64,000 bases of DNA from Echinostoma caproni (GCA_900618425.1 UZAN01040135.1:9873-73872); one strand, 5' to 3'. Numbered from the stretch's first letter, positions 33,646 through 46,061 are shown. Program-made: numbers and translations. Notes: generated by a model from the letters alone, not told the origin.

Positions 33646-35039
33646 CTTTAAGCAAAACAGTAAACGCCTATAGACTACCCTAAACTGGTTTGCAGATGAT
33701 GCATCGCCAGCAAAAGCCTTGATATAGAAGAAAAACAAAAATTTAACTAAACATTGAAATAATAAGTGCGAGAATTTATTCCTTTGCTGAAGGTTCATCT
33801 CATGCGCTAATCGGATTATGGGGAAAGTGAACAAGAGCGTCACGAATTGCAACTGCACAGAATATTTTCCATCTGATCGCGTTTACATTCCCTCTTTAGT
33901 CAGTTCATCCTACCCGCTAAATCTCGTGTTTCTTTTGAGAAGGGGGGTTACGTTATCCAGAAATTCAATCATTTATTTCAACACAGTTGAGTCACAGAAT
34001 GTTCATCATACACAGGTAATTTCTTCAAACTTTTCTTTGAATATTTTCGAATATTTAGAAATCTTTGGAAAAGTTTCCTCAATTTTCAGTTTAATGCATA
34101 AATAAATCCCGAATCATGTTCCTAGAAACGTCTGTGTGGAACTGTTTTACTGATTTGGCTTGTTAAGTACCATGTATTCAACGTGTCGTGTCTACTCGCT
34201 GACCCTTGTAAGTATTGTCACGCATTATGATTCCGTTCAGTTACCATCCGTGATGTTCAAACCCGGAATCGAATGCAATTCGAACTTGGACAAGAGAGAG
34301 TTATAGTGTAGATGTACTAAACACATAGTCTATGTAAAATATATTCCAGCAGCTCTTTACACCACATCGTGGCATGTGCTGTCGCATTGTCACTGTGACC
34401 CTCATCAGACAGTAAATGATACCCCGAAGAACCACTCCTTGCAACTAGGATAACCTTACAAATCTATCTAAAATGAATTTTATTTAAGTGAGACGGTTTG
34501 ATAGGCTTGGCTTGCTCCTTAAAGAGCACCCTGCATGATTGATGAGCCTTCATTGTGAAGCTGTTTGATTTTATTTTAAAGCGATATTGTCAAAATTACA
34601 TGTACTTAGTTCCATGGTAACATGCCATGATCCACTTCATCTCGGTGTATCAGCCTCGCCATGCATCAATGCAACCCACAGACCCATTCAAATAATTAAA
34701 TCAGTTTTGAATGCTGACGATAATCAATAGTATTCAATTCCCAAATCGAGCCCTCACAAACGCACTTTTTGGGTCATGCACAACCGTGGGTATGACCGGG
34801 ACTGGCTCGCAACAATGTGCCTCATAGAGTATGTGGATTATTCGGTTCTAATTATCACCGATATATATAATCTATTTACTCCCTTGCATTAAACATAAAA
34901 TTCTAAAAAAATATCTCTCAAGAGGGTTGAGGCCGTTCACGCACCGATTGAAGTCAGATATAAGGGAATAATTCGAACAACTGGAATGAATCATAAAATA
35001 CCTGACCTCATCGTCGATGTGATATCCCAATCATTCCAG
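33646..35039. other. no gene supported
   Basis: An open + frame at 33818-34105 (95 codons) has neither motif nor clear splice site. Confidence 0.35.
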
Positions 35040-35105
35040 TCAGTTAAGTACTTGGACAAACTGGAAGTTATTCCTTGTCTGTCGCCTAATGTGTATATGC
35101 TTCAA
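35040..35105 (+). CDS. candidate 22-codon exon
   Basis: Acceptor (gatatcccaatcattccag) and weak donor (CTTCAA|GTGCCA) bound 66 nt in phase 0, reading SVKYLDKLEVIPCLSPNVYM. The frame is open further on both sides (34986-35174). Confidence 0.25.
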
Positions 35106-35488
35106 GTGCCACTCTTTCATTATTCCGTATTTCGAAAATTGTGCGGGCTGCAGAAGAATTTTACGGTGAAATGATTCAACGATCCTCGGCTCAGTAACTT
35201 GCAGCTCTCATATTTTTCTTTCTTACTATTATTGTACGTTTTTGGACTTGGACATCCCGTAACCCAAGCGACCGTTATCACATCTGACTACGCACCAAAG
35301 CTTATTTATTGCTCACTAGCCAGATATTTCATTCCTCTTTGTCTTCGCACCCGCTGGATGCAGAAATCAATTTATTCCATCATGCCACATTAAAGTCAGT
35401 ATTTCCTGCAGTAGCTTAAATTTGAAAGGAGAACTGCGTTAACGTTTTACGGTGCTCTTCATTATTTAAATTTTTGACCTGATTGCAG

Positions 35489-35661
35489 GAACAAAACTTG
35501 AAGCAAATCCCATAGCCTTGAATCACCAAAAGTCAGCAATAGATAAATTGATTCATACAGAGTCTTATGGCAAACAGCACATTGCGCATAAATTAATGTG
35601 CGAAACTGAACGCCAATGGATGTCGTGTTTTTGTCTTTCTACTTCCATTTTTATTTATTGA
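35489..35661 (+). CDS. candidate 56-codon terminal exon
   Basis: An excellent acceptor (atttttgacctgattgcag) leads, after two bases, into TKLEANPIALNHQKSAIDKL and GKQHIAHKLMCETERQW, ending TGA at 35659. Composition is helix-like and charged. Two other frames close quickly. Unknown protein. Confidence 0.42.
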
Positions 35662-36180
35662 ATATAAAAATGTACAGTCAACATTCAGGAATCGGAGCCG
35701 CGGCCATACAAAGGCTGCCTGGGAAGACGGATAATATATTCACAGGCATATCGATACCGGAATTTGCTCGAAGAACCATCGATCGAAGTTATTAACCATA
35801 AATGCCTATAGATCACGTGGCATATCACTATCAGTTATCGTTTTATCAATACAACTCGTCGATTATCACGTTTTAGGAAGTAGCTAATTTGAAAGGAAGT
35901 TGGCAATGTTGGAACCGCAACAGTGATTTGGTTCGTTTAAAATGTGACGGCTTGATAAGGCAAAGAAAGGGCGATAATGAATCATTGATAAGCCCAAATA
36001 ATTATTTATCATAATTAGCATGTGTCTAAAAGTTTCCTCGGGAAGCTCGGAGGAGGGGAGATTTGTGATACACAAGTCGATTTCCTGAAATCCCCCATTA
36101 GACCTGTACACATATTTGTATCGATATCCTACAAGTTAAAGATGAAAAAATATTGGAACCCCATTAAAACCCTGTTTGTC
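35662..36180. other. no gene supported
   Basis: No exon or repeat recognised. Confidence 0.4.
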
Positions 36181-36690
36181 ATGAACTGGCATATAGAGAA
36201 AGAAGAGTTCTCCTCAAATCCAGTAAGGAAGATACTGAGATTCTCACCGGTATTTCGAACAATATACGAAACAACACAAGGGTGAGACCTTGGACGAGTT
36301 TTAGTGGGCCTTGTTGGAACTTAAGGCAAAAGCTTACCCCACAACATTTGAGCTCGAAAAGGGAAGCCATTTGTTGTGAACAATTTTGCATGGGCCTTTC
36401 GATGTTCAACTGCTAATTAAGTTTATGTAAAAAACAGCCATCAGTCTACAAGAAGCCCTGGAGAAGGCTCGTAAAAGTGAGCAAATTTTACGAACAAAAC
36501 AACAAGAGAGAGAGGCGGCAACCTGCACGGGGAACCCCATTGGATTTTCATGAACTTGAAGGTCGTAAAAGCGTTTCTGTTGGTAGTGTCTCCGGTCGGC
36601 ATGTTCCTGAACGTGCTGGAAGGTTCATCCGCATCCCGCCACAGCTGTTCTATAGCCGCATCTCTATCAGATAAACCACAAGGAGACACC
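36181..36690 (+). pseudogene. Ty3/Gypsy-like gag remnant
   Basis: Reading through stops and frameshifts shows ETLDEF, WALLELKAKAYPTTFEL, then ISLQEALEKARKSEQILR, followed by a degenerate Cys-rich stretch where zinc knuckles would be. The order (a GEsLdEy-type motif, a helix-rich core, then LxeAlxxAxxxE) is typical of LTR-retrotransposon gag. At least four stops interrupt about 0.5 kb. No protease, RT, integrase or LTR was recognised nearby. Confidence 0.55.
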
Positions 36691-38051
36691 AGTGAGAAAC
36701 AGATAGCAGGGGGGATTTATCACGTGCAGCCCAAGGAGAAAAATGAATCATCGCTTTTGTTGAAGTTATCTCGAAGTTATATTTTCAGTGTGCAGACTAC
36801 AAAAAAAATCGATACATTTTAATTAAAATTAGATGACGACAATAACAAGTGGGGCCAAAAAGCATCATAGCTTTACACGCGAGTCTATTTTGGAGCCGTT
36901 TACTAGCAATGCTCCAAGAGTTCTGCACTCTTCGAATCGGAATCGTAGAATAACGTCAGATTGCAAGTAATGAAAAGCTCAACATCAGTTACTCCACTGA
37001 GTATTAGCTGAGAAGAACTAAACAGGTAAACTGTACCCTTCTGTTTATGGTCTTAATTGAAAAAGGTACGTTCCACGGTCTGCATGAAAAGCCTATCCTT
37101 ATTTTCCTAGCGTGCCAACAAGGAAGAAGCATCACTTTTGATGTGCTATACATTAAATGCAATATTTTGGGGATGTAATACTTCTCTGATAAAGCATCAA
37201 GCTTGTTTTTGTAATTTATGAAATGTGCAAAAATGAATCGATCAGTGCGCGTTGAACCCTCAATTCTCCTTTACTTCTTGTTGTTAAACAGAAGCCAGCC
37301 TGTCCATCAGTCGTTTTAAGGGACGCTCACTGCGAATAATTTAACCTAACTAGGATACAGGTGTGCCACGTGAGGAAGAAGATTTGCACTTCTTAGAGAT
37401 GGCAGAATAAAACGGTTTTCAGATAACTTGATTTGGAGAGTAGAACACACAATTATGGAACTTTTCCATGAAGTAAATCCACATTTGATAAATACATTAG
37501 AAAAAGACATTTTGCGTATTGCTGATTACCAATTTTTTTACTAAAATTTCTTTATAAAGATACGGCTATAGGTATTCTAGCATGGTCAAATACAAGAACC
37601 AGGTGGCTATTCATAGATCGTCGTGGACCATCATATAAAACTATATCGAACATAGGGGGCTTATATTTTGTTTACTCTCTATTTTTGTTAAAGTTAAACG
37701 TGGTAAACTTCGCATGATTCGTAATTCATATTATAATTCCTGGTCACAGTAAAAGTAGAATTTACTTTACACTTGACGGTTCTGTTTCCGTCACTGATAC
37801 GGCAGATATGCACTCACCAGAGTAATAAGTACATTTACACCGTACAATATGTTATCAATATAATTGGTCCAGCAACCGCGAGCGAAGTTCGATAAATGCA
37901 CAAGACGCTTCATACATGATTCAAAGAGAAGCAAGGAGAGGAAATTAATTGGTTGCACATCTCCCATTTAAATGTAACTTCTTTCGTTTTTTGACATCAT
38001 TAGGCATAGAGCAAATCAAATCAAGGCTTTATAGTTCATCCCCCTGCCCGT
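36691..38051. other. no gene supported
   Basis: AT-rich, no convincing exon or repeat. Confidence 0.4.
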
Positions 38052-38384
38052 TCAGACATATGCTCGTGTAAGTAGTGAAAAGGAGATTCGATTTAAAACC
38101 AAAATATCGGAGTGAAAGCCTAGACAACGTGCGCTTGCTTGTTTCGAAAGAGCCATGTATTTTGCTTTTGGTGACATCTTGCAATCGGTTGGAGACACGT
38201 CCGGCGAGACAGATGTAAACAGGCTTTTTGGGGTGACACATACATTGTTCAGATGACTTATGATGTGATCAAATTGTACAGCGACAAATGAATCGTAGAA
38301 CTGGCTACCGAGATATTCTCTCGGGACTGTGCGATTTTGAATGGTAAACAGTCTGTGAAACATTTTCGCTCTCCCCACTGTCAA
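38052..38384 (-). other. 110-codon open frame, unknown
   Basis: Open minus-strand frame starting MTVGRAKMFHRLFTIQNRTV. A second minus frame (38241-38029) overlaps. It lies 0.5 kb downstream of the PLE on the same strand and could be its 3' flank, another element, or chance. Confidence 0.22.
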
Positions 38385-38927
38385 TCATTGTCGAGTAGTT
38401 CACTGTGGAGCAAAGGATTGTATATAATTTAATGATAGAGTGTTCGGTGGTGAACGGAAGTGCTCCTTTCTCCACCCGGGAAATCTTACTGTAACCAACA
38501 GGACATCAAATCGTAAATTGTTTATTTTGCAAAAGGCTACTAGGGTATTCAGCGGCAGGCAATCAAGAGAACTGATAATCATATGAAGCAAATCCCGTTC
38601 ATGGAAAATTCCCATAGGAATATCAAAAGACAAAGATTACGGCTTCTTTTCGTAACTTCGTCTCTAGACCTAGACAGTTATGCATGTATTTGTGTATAAT
38701 GTGGGAACATATGTGATTGATCCCTTGAGGTTAAGCGTGAAAGTAAAGTAATGTCTGTCAAGTTTACTTAGAGCAAGTGAAGAAAATGGGGCAGTGGGTG
38801 GGACGGGGGCCAAGGTCAATTCTGGACATTTCCGAGTCCCTTTCGAAGTGCAATTTGTCACGCCAGGTTACGTCATCACGACATGACTGAGGTCATGGTT
38901 CGGATTATCACGTAGGTTTGGCTGGGG

Positions 38928-40200
38928 TCAAGGCAACTGGAGTGCGGAAATCATTTTCTTCTGTTTGCACAGTGGTCGGTTCATGTTTTTGATTGCCACA
39001 GCTTCTGTCGCTACCAAGTGACGTTTCCGAACGTACTTTGTTTTGTTGTGGGGCTTCTTGTAAATGACTTCAAATGCATCGTTGTCTGACTGAAGCCCGG
39101 TATCAACGAGGTGGGCCAAAATCGAACTGGTTATTTTTTTCTTGCAACCCGTGCTAAGCCAAGCCGGTTTATGTTCTCGGATCCTTTGTGAGAACTGTTT
39201 AATCGTTCTTCCTACGTGACTTGTCGAACATGTGCAAGTGGAGGAATACGTAATCATAGATAAGGAGAGGATGGACAGTTTATCCTTGAGGTTCGTGCAG
39301 AGCTATGGCCGACTTGTAAACATCCAAGTAGAGTGGCGCTTGGGTATGTTCATGTAATTGCTTTTTTCCAGACGTTTTCCTAGTATATCACTACTGGTAT
39401 CACCTTCGAACGGGAGATGAAAGAAAAATTCTTTCTTTTTGGCGATGATTGGTTTTCGTAGCATCGGCTTTTCTGAGGTTCTCTTCGATGAAACGCCTCG
39501 GGTATCCATTATTTAGGAGTATAGATTTGAAGAATCTAAGTTTTTCCTCCACTAGGTCCTTTGAGAAGATCATTTGAGCTCTGAAGGACTAAGTTTTGTT
39601 TAAATTTGATTGGGACGAAACTTTGGAAATGGATGCAATGACCGTTTCATGTTGATTTTAGAAACATTGAACGGCATAACTTTTCATTTGGTCCCTTCTT
39701 CAGGTCGACGTCGAGGAAGTGAAACGTATCCTAATCCTCTGATTCCATAGTAAAGCTCGTTGACGGGTGAGCCCAATTTAAAAGATCCAATCTTATGTTC
39801 GGTAAAATACTTTGGTCGGAAAGGATAAAAATGTCGTCTACGTAACGGCAGTATAGGGAGAGTAGATGAGTGATGTCTTGTAGTTCGTCTTTTTTTCAGT
39901 TTGGCCACAAACACAACCGCAAGAAGCGGGCTGTGGTGAACCCACAATTACACCGTCCTTCTGCCTGCAGATTGTGTCATTAAAAGAAAATTGAATAATA
40001 TATTTATATTGCAATAATAGTTCCTTCACATTTGCAATTGGAATACCAATCTGTATGTTCTTCCATTCGATAACAATAAGGAAATCCTCGGTGCTCTAAT
40101 TGTTTCTGAAAAACATTCATCAGTAAACGCATACTAAAATGATGGGATTTAAATTTCTTAAGGTCTCGTAGGCCGGTATTTAGTAGGGAAGGGTAAATAA
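38928..40200 (-). mobile_element. Penelope-like retroelement, RT and GIY-YIG, broken
   Basis: Read on the minus strand from about 40200 down, the order is: an RT part with FNDTICRQKDGVIVGSP (the F-x-(x)-x-QxdGxxMGSP motif), then RYVDDIFIL (the catalytic YVDD box, rc near 39830-39860), a region like AFHRREPQKSRCYENQ, and last an unbroken 109-codon frame (39257-38928) with the GIY-YIG-like endonuclease: HVGRTIKQFSQRIREHKP, SSILAHLVDTG, AVAIKNMNRPLCKQKK. Several stops and frameshifts break the RT portion. The 5' end is not defined. PLEs combine exactly these two domains, so the family is secure; activity is not expected. Confidence 0.85.
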
Positions 40201-40520
40201 AATATAACAGACAAGCATCACATCGATGTCTTGCTATGTGCTAGAGTAGTTTCGATGAACTGGATCCACCAGATTTTAAGTAAGTGGATATGTTTGTGGT
40301 GCGATTTAGTGGAAGCAAACGTAAGACCTATACAACTGTAAGATGGTAATTGTGTTTTCGCCTCTAGGGACCGGTTGATTCGAGTGAACCGCATTACCCG
40401 GTGTAAACAAAGCTGTGTGCCTGCATAACAAAAGATGAGATAACCAGTGTGTGTTCTAATGAACTGTTAAGTGATAAATCAATATCTTTATTATTGAGTC
40501 TCGCCACTTCCACGTTCCAG

Positions 40521-40679
40521 CTATTTAGTACTTATCACCATGACCACCATGGCCGGATAAACATAAACTATTCCGAACTGGTTATCGATCAAATCAAGTG
40601 TGGCAATTTCAAGCGAGTTGATAATCACTTATTTTCTACCTCATTTGCCCAACAATATTGGGAGTTTGCCAAATTTTGA
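40521..40679 (+). CDS. candidate exon upstream of the four-exon gene
   Basis: A strong acceptor (gccacttccacgttccag) opens in phase 0 into LFSTYHHDHHGRININYSEL and KRVDNHLFSTSFAQQYWEF, ending TGA at 40677. It lies 40 bases before the next exon's acceptor but no donor with matching phase was seen, so it may end a different transcript or be chance. Confidence 0.35.
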   Translation, partial: LFSTYHHDHHGRININYSELVIDQIKCGNFKRVDNHLFSTSFAQQYWEFAKF

Positions 40680-40719
40680 AGGTTTGAAATATTTGTAAAT
40701 TGCATATTGTTTTGATTAG

Positions 40720-43013
40720 AGTCTGGAGAACACACACTATCACCAAATTAAACCTCTCTTCTATCGCCAATCTATTACTCAAGAAAGACAATTGACCGGG
40801 TATTATTATTGTAATCTACGTTGGGTCTCCCTTCGAGTGGAGCATCAGCAGCATCACGAAAAATTGGTATCAACCATGACATTGAACGGCAATCATAATG
40901 CTTGGTGCCAAGGTGAGATTTCATTAAGGAAACTGTTTCTTAAACAGCAAATAAAATTACATTCAATTTACACGGTAAATGCTTGTCGATTATCACAAAC
41001 ATTTCCATCACATTTAAAATTACATTCACATTATTTAATATATGATTCGTACAGAATGGGTGAGTCCATAACCACGAACATCTAGTGTTCGGTTAAAGGA
41101 ATTCCAGGAAAGTGCCAATATATAAAATGGGTTTACGAGAACTGAAGGATGCGTAAATTACTCCCACCAACGGTGGATTTTGCTGATGCAGGTCAGTTCT
41201 TAAACCACAAAGCGTCAATGAAATGTATTTAAGCCAGTCCAGTATCACCCTCCAAATGGCAAATAACCACTGGCAATGAAATCGCACTTCAACCTGGCTT
41301 CATCCGATATATGTATATGGTAAGTAGGGTTCCGTTTCACGAAACAAAGGAGGATGAAACCTTGCCGTAAGTGTTATGCGGGTGGCAATCCGTATTACAG
41401 CGCGCACGCTACTGGGTAATGCACAACTGAATTTCAGTGGCTATTTCCTTACAAATAATGAGGCACCTGACCCTGGTTGACTGTATAGTTCGCACACTTT
41501 TTCGAGTCGGAGAAGCTTTAAATTAATCGACCAGCCTCGGCCTTCGTTCTGGTAGTTTTGTCGAGTCCGAGGGTTAAAATTCACAAGGCAATTACAAACG
41601 GGCAGCGAATTTGCCTGTGTGCCGTAAAATCTCAAACCAAGTTGCTCGTCCTAGTTATTTTTGTCCGTTTTGATCACAGGACAGTGGGAATACCAGATAA
41701 CTGTATTCTGTAATTTGTCCCGGAACAAATTAAAAATTATAATTTTTGTTGATTATCCTCATGTTTCTTTCTTTTTTCAGTGTGATACACCCGGATATTC
41801 TTTGGAAGTACAGTGCAAACCTGTCAGAAAGTTGGAAAGGAACAGGTTGAATAAACTTAGTCTGTCGAACTTAAGAAAACTAAATGCAACCGTTGCTGCA
41901 ACGACGAATGCACGTGAGGCTTATCCACGCATTTTTCACCCCTTTGAACGCTTCAATTGAATCTATTCTATCGTTGCTCTCAGTTCTGATATTGTTTGTG
42001 GAAAACAAAACAACTAGGTGGACTCAAAAGTAGAATACTCGCCGTTTGCATGCGAAATATTCTGTGCGGGTAATCTAGTACAACCCCCAAAACAATATTA
42101 ATGACCTTTGCTCCCCCGGATTTTCCGTTGAGTGATTCCTTTGAAAATTGTTGACCAAATACAATAATGATTTTAAATTTGCAATGGAAGCGGTAGATTG
42201 ATTTACTTGCACAGTAGTTTCATCTTCTACGCAACGAGAATAGTTGTTAAACACTAAATTTGATCCAAACCCAGGTTAGGAGGTGAATGTGTTCTGCAAT
42301 CTCCACAGCCTAACATGGTGCACTGCATTTGTACATAACAAATAACCCACATCAAAGAACTTATTTCCTTTGTCTTGCATCAGGATTCGTGAAAGCGTAT
42401 CATGAATTATGACATCAATTTGAAAACAGACTGAGATACAAGGATGAGAAACTGATTAAAATCTGGCGCACGTCTTTTAAGTGGGACCGGTATAAACAGA
42501 AGCAAACCAAGGCGTCGGTATTCGAACCAACGTAAAACTGTTTAGCTGAATTCTCACAGGAAGCTGGAAGGAGGGAGATGTTTCCATAGGGTCGGTTTTT
42601 CAGGGCTATAGCAACACCAACATCTTACCTAAAATGGAGCTTAGTTTAGTCTAGTTAGCTTAGTTTCATATTCAAAGTTGCTGCTTTGTTAAAGCCTGTT
42701 GACAAGCGACGAAACTCACAGAGAACGCAGCGTTTATCGCAGACCATTAGTTAGGGGACTCAGCAGTTTGCCAGTGATTCAAAGGTCCAACGAAAACTAA
42801 GTGTCTAAGTGACGTTTGTCATCTAGCTGCATCCCTCTTGTTCTTGTTCTTCCCATACTCTATAAAACACTATGTCTACACATCTTAATAAATTTAAAAA
42901 ATATAAATCCTGATCTATTTTCAGCTGACATACCCGATGAAAAGATAATACAATTGTTAGGGCTAAATGCGGATTCCATGAATAATCCTCGACATTCTGA
43001 TTATTGTGAATAA
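40720..43013 (+). CDS. four-exon gene of unknown family (3' part)
   Basis: Model: 40720-40912, 41243-41319, 41781-41913 and 42925-43013, stop TAA at 43011. Phases run 0/1, 1/0, 0/1, 1/stop without conflict. Acceptors are strong (gcatattgttttgattag, tgtttctttcttttttcag, tcctgatctattttcag), except exon 2's; donors are CAAG|GTGAGA, ATATG|GTAAGT and GCAC|GTGAGG. The protein has TGYYYCNLRW and NHNAWCQ in exon 1, RYMYMCDTPGYSLEVQC across exons 2-3, a basic helix (KLERNRLNKLSLSNLRKL), and ends DIPDEKIIQLLGLN. YxCxxxGYSL...C is faintly like a sushi/CCP repeat, and GYYYC like an Ig strand, but neither is established. If exon 3 is not spliced it ends at TGA 41958. 5' end missing. Confidence 0.5.
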
Positions 43014-43521
43014 TGTACCCCAGTTTAGTCATCCACCCACCCCTTTATCATGTAATTTGATCTTATAAAGAGCAGCCAGCAATAGAATGAGCCTTCAAGT
43101 GCTGCCGACCGATGTGATAATAAATCCCTTAGACCAATAGTTCGCCACTGAAGTTGCGTTTTAGTATATTCGTGAGCCATTTTTGGAAATGCAGAGTGTC
43201 AAACCGTGAACGTGAACCCATTAGTAAAGATTAGAAAAAGAAATTTGTTCGCACTATTGGATGTGTGTTATTCAATATCATTATTATAGGTTTGCATATA
43301 AAAGTTTAAATAATCTATGCAGGCACTCGAATCCCCTCCACACACACACACACACCCTAAAGACGGGATACATTCATGAATTCCGTTTACCCCACTGCAT
43401 TGAAGCACAAGTTTTCAATGTGCATCACCGGAAACCGTGAAAATACGTGTGCACGGACTTAACGTAATATCAACAATTCTAATGTTGAACCACCGTTTCG
43501 GGTTGTTCGATCATTTTTTAG

Positions 43522-43746
43522 ATATTTTCATTTCGGGCGATAACGTCCCACAAGCACGGTGAAAAACAAGTCGACGCAAGAAAAGCCGCCTTTGAGCAAC
43601 TTATGGTTGTCTTCCTCACTGGCTGGCTGTACAAGTCGAATGCGTTGGTCAGCAAGTTCTTCGGAAAATACCCTGGAGACCGAAGAAAAACAATTACCAA
43701 AACCAGTAAATTTGATGTCTGTCGCTTGCAGTCTCTCATCAGATGT
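43522..43746 (+). CDS. 75-codon internal exon, unknown protein
   Basis: A poly-T acceptor (tgttcgatcattttttag) and a consensus donor (AGATGT|GTAAGT) bound 225 nt, in phase 0 at both ends. The protein starts IFSFRAITSHKHGEKQVDAR and includes FLTGWLYKSNALVSKFFGKY. It is charged and helix-prone with a conserved-looking W-L-Y core. It follows the four-exon gene on the same strand, but that model ends in a stop, so it belongs to another gene or isoform. Family not recognised. This is one of the best single exons in the window. Confidence 0.55.
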
Positions 43747-44109
43747 GTAAGTATGCGCCCGTCTGTAACCATGTATGCATGCCAGAGAGTGGAATGACGT
43801 CTGTTCGGGATGATAGAGGAAGCAACGGAGATGTAAATAAAGTGAATAACTTTATTTTATATAATAAGTAGTTATTTGTAAAGATACTGTGTGCACAGTG
43901 AATGGTCAATTTCGGGGATTACTTTTTGAAAACGACATTATCAGAAAGCATAAAATATTCGCATTTACACCAAACCGCTGATACCCTAAGGCCCACTGAT
44001 AGTATACTTTATTGTGATCAAGCATAAATACCGATGATGATATTTGTAAATGTAGATGTCTTCATTTTGTTCACTGAGTTTATTGAGTTTAGAAATGTAC
44101 AACACTTAC

Positions 44110-44705
44110 GAAGGCTGACAGGACCATATCAAACCTACCTGGAACATACGGAGAATGAGATAATGGGTGGATGATGATTATGGCGTTTGTGCATCTGTAT
44201 AGGGGTGAAAATTGAGAAAGATTCAAATACGTTGAAATGCATGCAATAATAACGATATTTCCAAAGCAGTGTGGGTGTACTAATGTGAACATACTGAGCT
44301 TTTATCTCGGTGGAATATTGAGGTAGCTCAAGGGGATACCTCCGTAGAAAGCATTCATTCAAATAAAGACAAAATCTCGCGAAACTTTCTAATAACTGTG
44401 TGAATAGACACATTAAATTTGCTCTCGTGTTCACTGCTAAATGATGGACTTGGTAACGCAATACTCACGAGTTCACGGCATGATCTGAATTCGGATAGAA
44501 GCTAGAATTTAGTGTATTCATATGACATGAGGCAACTGTTAGATCTCGAAGTGAGAATTTCACAAACGAAGCAAATGACTTCACCAGCAGTTTGGAATAC
44601 CGCAACTTGTTAGGACCAAGTCTCACGAATATTTCAGTTTGATCAATAAAATCATAAGCTTTCATTAGTCTCAACGGTAAGAGATTGCCATGGAGTAAAA
44701 AGATG
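44110..44705 (-). CDS. two-exon fragment of unknown minus-strand gene
   Basis: Exons 44705-44469 and 44194-44110 join in phase (two bases then one) at GAACTC|GTGAGT and ttctcaattttcacccctatacag, with a final donor GCCTTC|GTAAGT, so the gene continues downstream. Exon 1 (78 codons) reads LMKAYDFIDQTEIFVRLGPN and KSFASFVKFSLRDLTVASC; exon 2 reads NAIIIIHPLSHSPYVPGRFD. All splice signals are good except the first acceptor. It converges with the + strand exon at 43522. No family recognised. Confidence 0.48.
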
Positions 44706-44829
44706 CTTTAGTGCATAACTTGTTAGAAAATATAGAACACAAGCACTACGATATATTGATATTTCGTTTAATCTCCTCAGTCACTGACAGGTAAAACAAT
44801 CTGATACTTATACGAGAAAGGTATGATAA

Positions 44830-45250
44830 TTACAGTGGGTTAAATGGCCAATGGGTTCGGTGGTTAGGATCAATCCACGGGAATTTGACTAATTGCATCA
44901 GAAACGCATGTGCACACGAAATTGGATTACCTAAGTTCATTGATATCATTCTGCTAAAGGCTAAGAGCCTGGGATTGATGTTACGTAACAACCGGATGAA
45001 CGACAAACGTGGTTCAACGATGTGTCCCGTTAATATGTGATGTTCTGTGACTGATGATCCCGGGTTTCTCTTATCAGACTGACCTCTGAGACTATGCTGC
45101 AACATTGACCAGTTGTAAATGTGTTCAGACATCCGTTGTGTCAGGGTTAATTCTTTCTGCTGATGCAAGTGCCTGTGCAAATGGTGGTAGACACGTTAAG
45201 CAGAATTTGGCGTCCGGTTCTGTTTTCGTTGTCCAAACGAAGTCTAGGTA
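44830..45250 (-). mobile_element. PLE endonuclease-region fragment, copy 1
   Basis: The minus-strand 116-codon frame (45180-44830) has QRMSEHIYNW, then SSVTEHHILTGHIVEPRLSF, then a helix before FPW, matching the PLE GIY-YIG region (R-x-x-EH-x-x-W, SSIxxHxxxTGH, PW tail). The EA-x-gI helix and LC-x-QK are degraded. It is related to copy 2 at 45684-46061, sharing SDKRN and nearby DNA (tttctcttatcaga). Confidence 0.6.
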
Positions 45251-45683
45251 AACGGTAATAAACGAACTGATGCCGCAGGAAATGTCCGGCAAAAGACTGC
45301 CTTGAGGCTTTGATAGACGTCGTTCATTAGATGATCATCCTAAAAGCCGTTCAGGGCAAGAAACTTCACACACGGGCTGAATGATTACCTTCGTCTGCTA
45401 TGCACATAAATAACTTTCTTTGGTTAACCGTTCTCCAGAAGCGTCCTTCGTCTCTTCTTCATGAAGTGTGTCAGGAGAGCAAATACTCGTGGAAGGACGA
45501 AGCTCAGTTTCCACCAGAACTCCTTTGTATGTCACGGGAACAAAAAGAAGCAATTTTAATTACTATTCAATCCATGTGATCCTCCAGTAGACCAATCCCA
45601 GTATGTTTCCACCTGATCGCCTCTTTTTGTCGTTCGAGCGAATGTTAAATAACGGGAACCCAAGGACTATAGCGTTCAGCGAT

Positions 45684-46061
45684 TCAACATCCCATATTTC
45701 TCTTATCAGATAGACCGCCTGCATTGTGCAGCATCGCCGAGTGTATGAAACATTTTGAGGGGTGTTTGATCATTCGCTGTGGCAGGGGATGGTTTGTTCT
45801 AAGGACCAGCGCAATCGAAGGTGAACTGATAGGTGGCATGTGAAGCAAAATCCGGTGACGGACTCTGCTTTCGGTTATCAAATTACGATGCGTTTTCACG
45901 AGTAGAACCCCATAGTATGAATAAATAACTGAATGCACACTGGAGGCCAACGAAAACAATTTCTTAAATTCACTTGATAGTGTGTGCAATATATGTGTGC
46001 ATACGTAATATAAGTAATACGGAACCAGTTCAAAAACAATTTCAGGTTTACTCCGGATCAA
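45684..46061 (-). mobile_element. PLE endonuclease-region fragment, copy 2
   Basis: A 125-codon minus frame ends with PQRMIKHPSKCFIHSAML and GGLSDKRN, parallel to copy 1. The two copies are in the same orientation about 0.6 kb apart and are well diverged. Tandem partial copies are usual for PLEs. The sequence between them (45251-45683) reads as degenerate PLE tail and upstream region. Confidence 0.5.
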
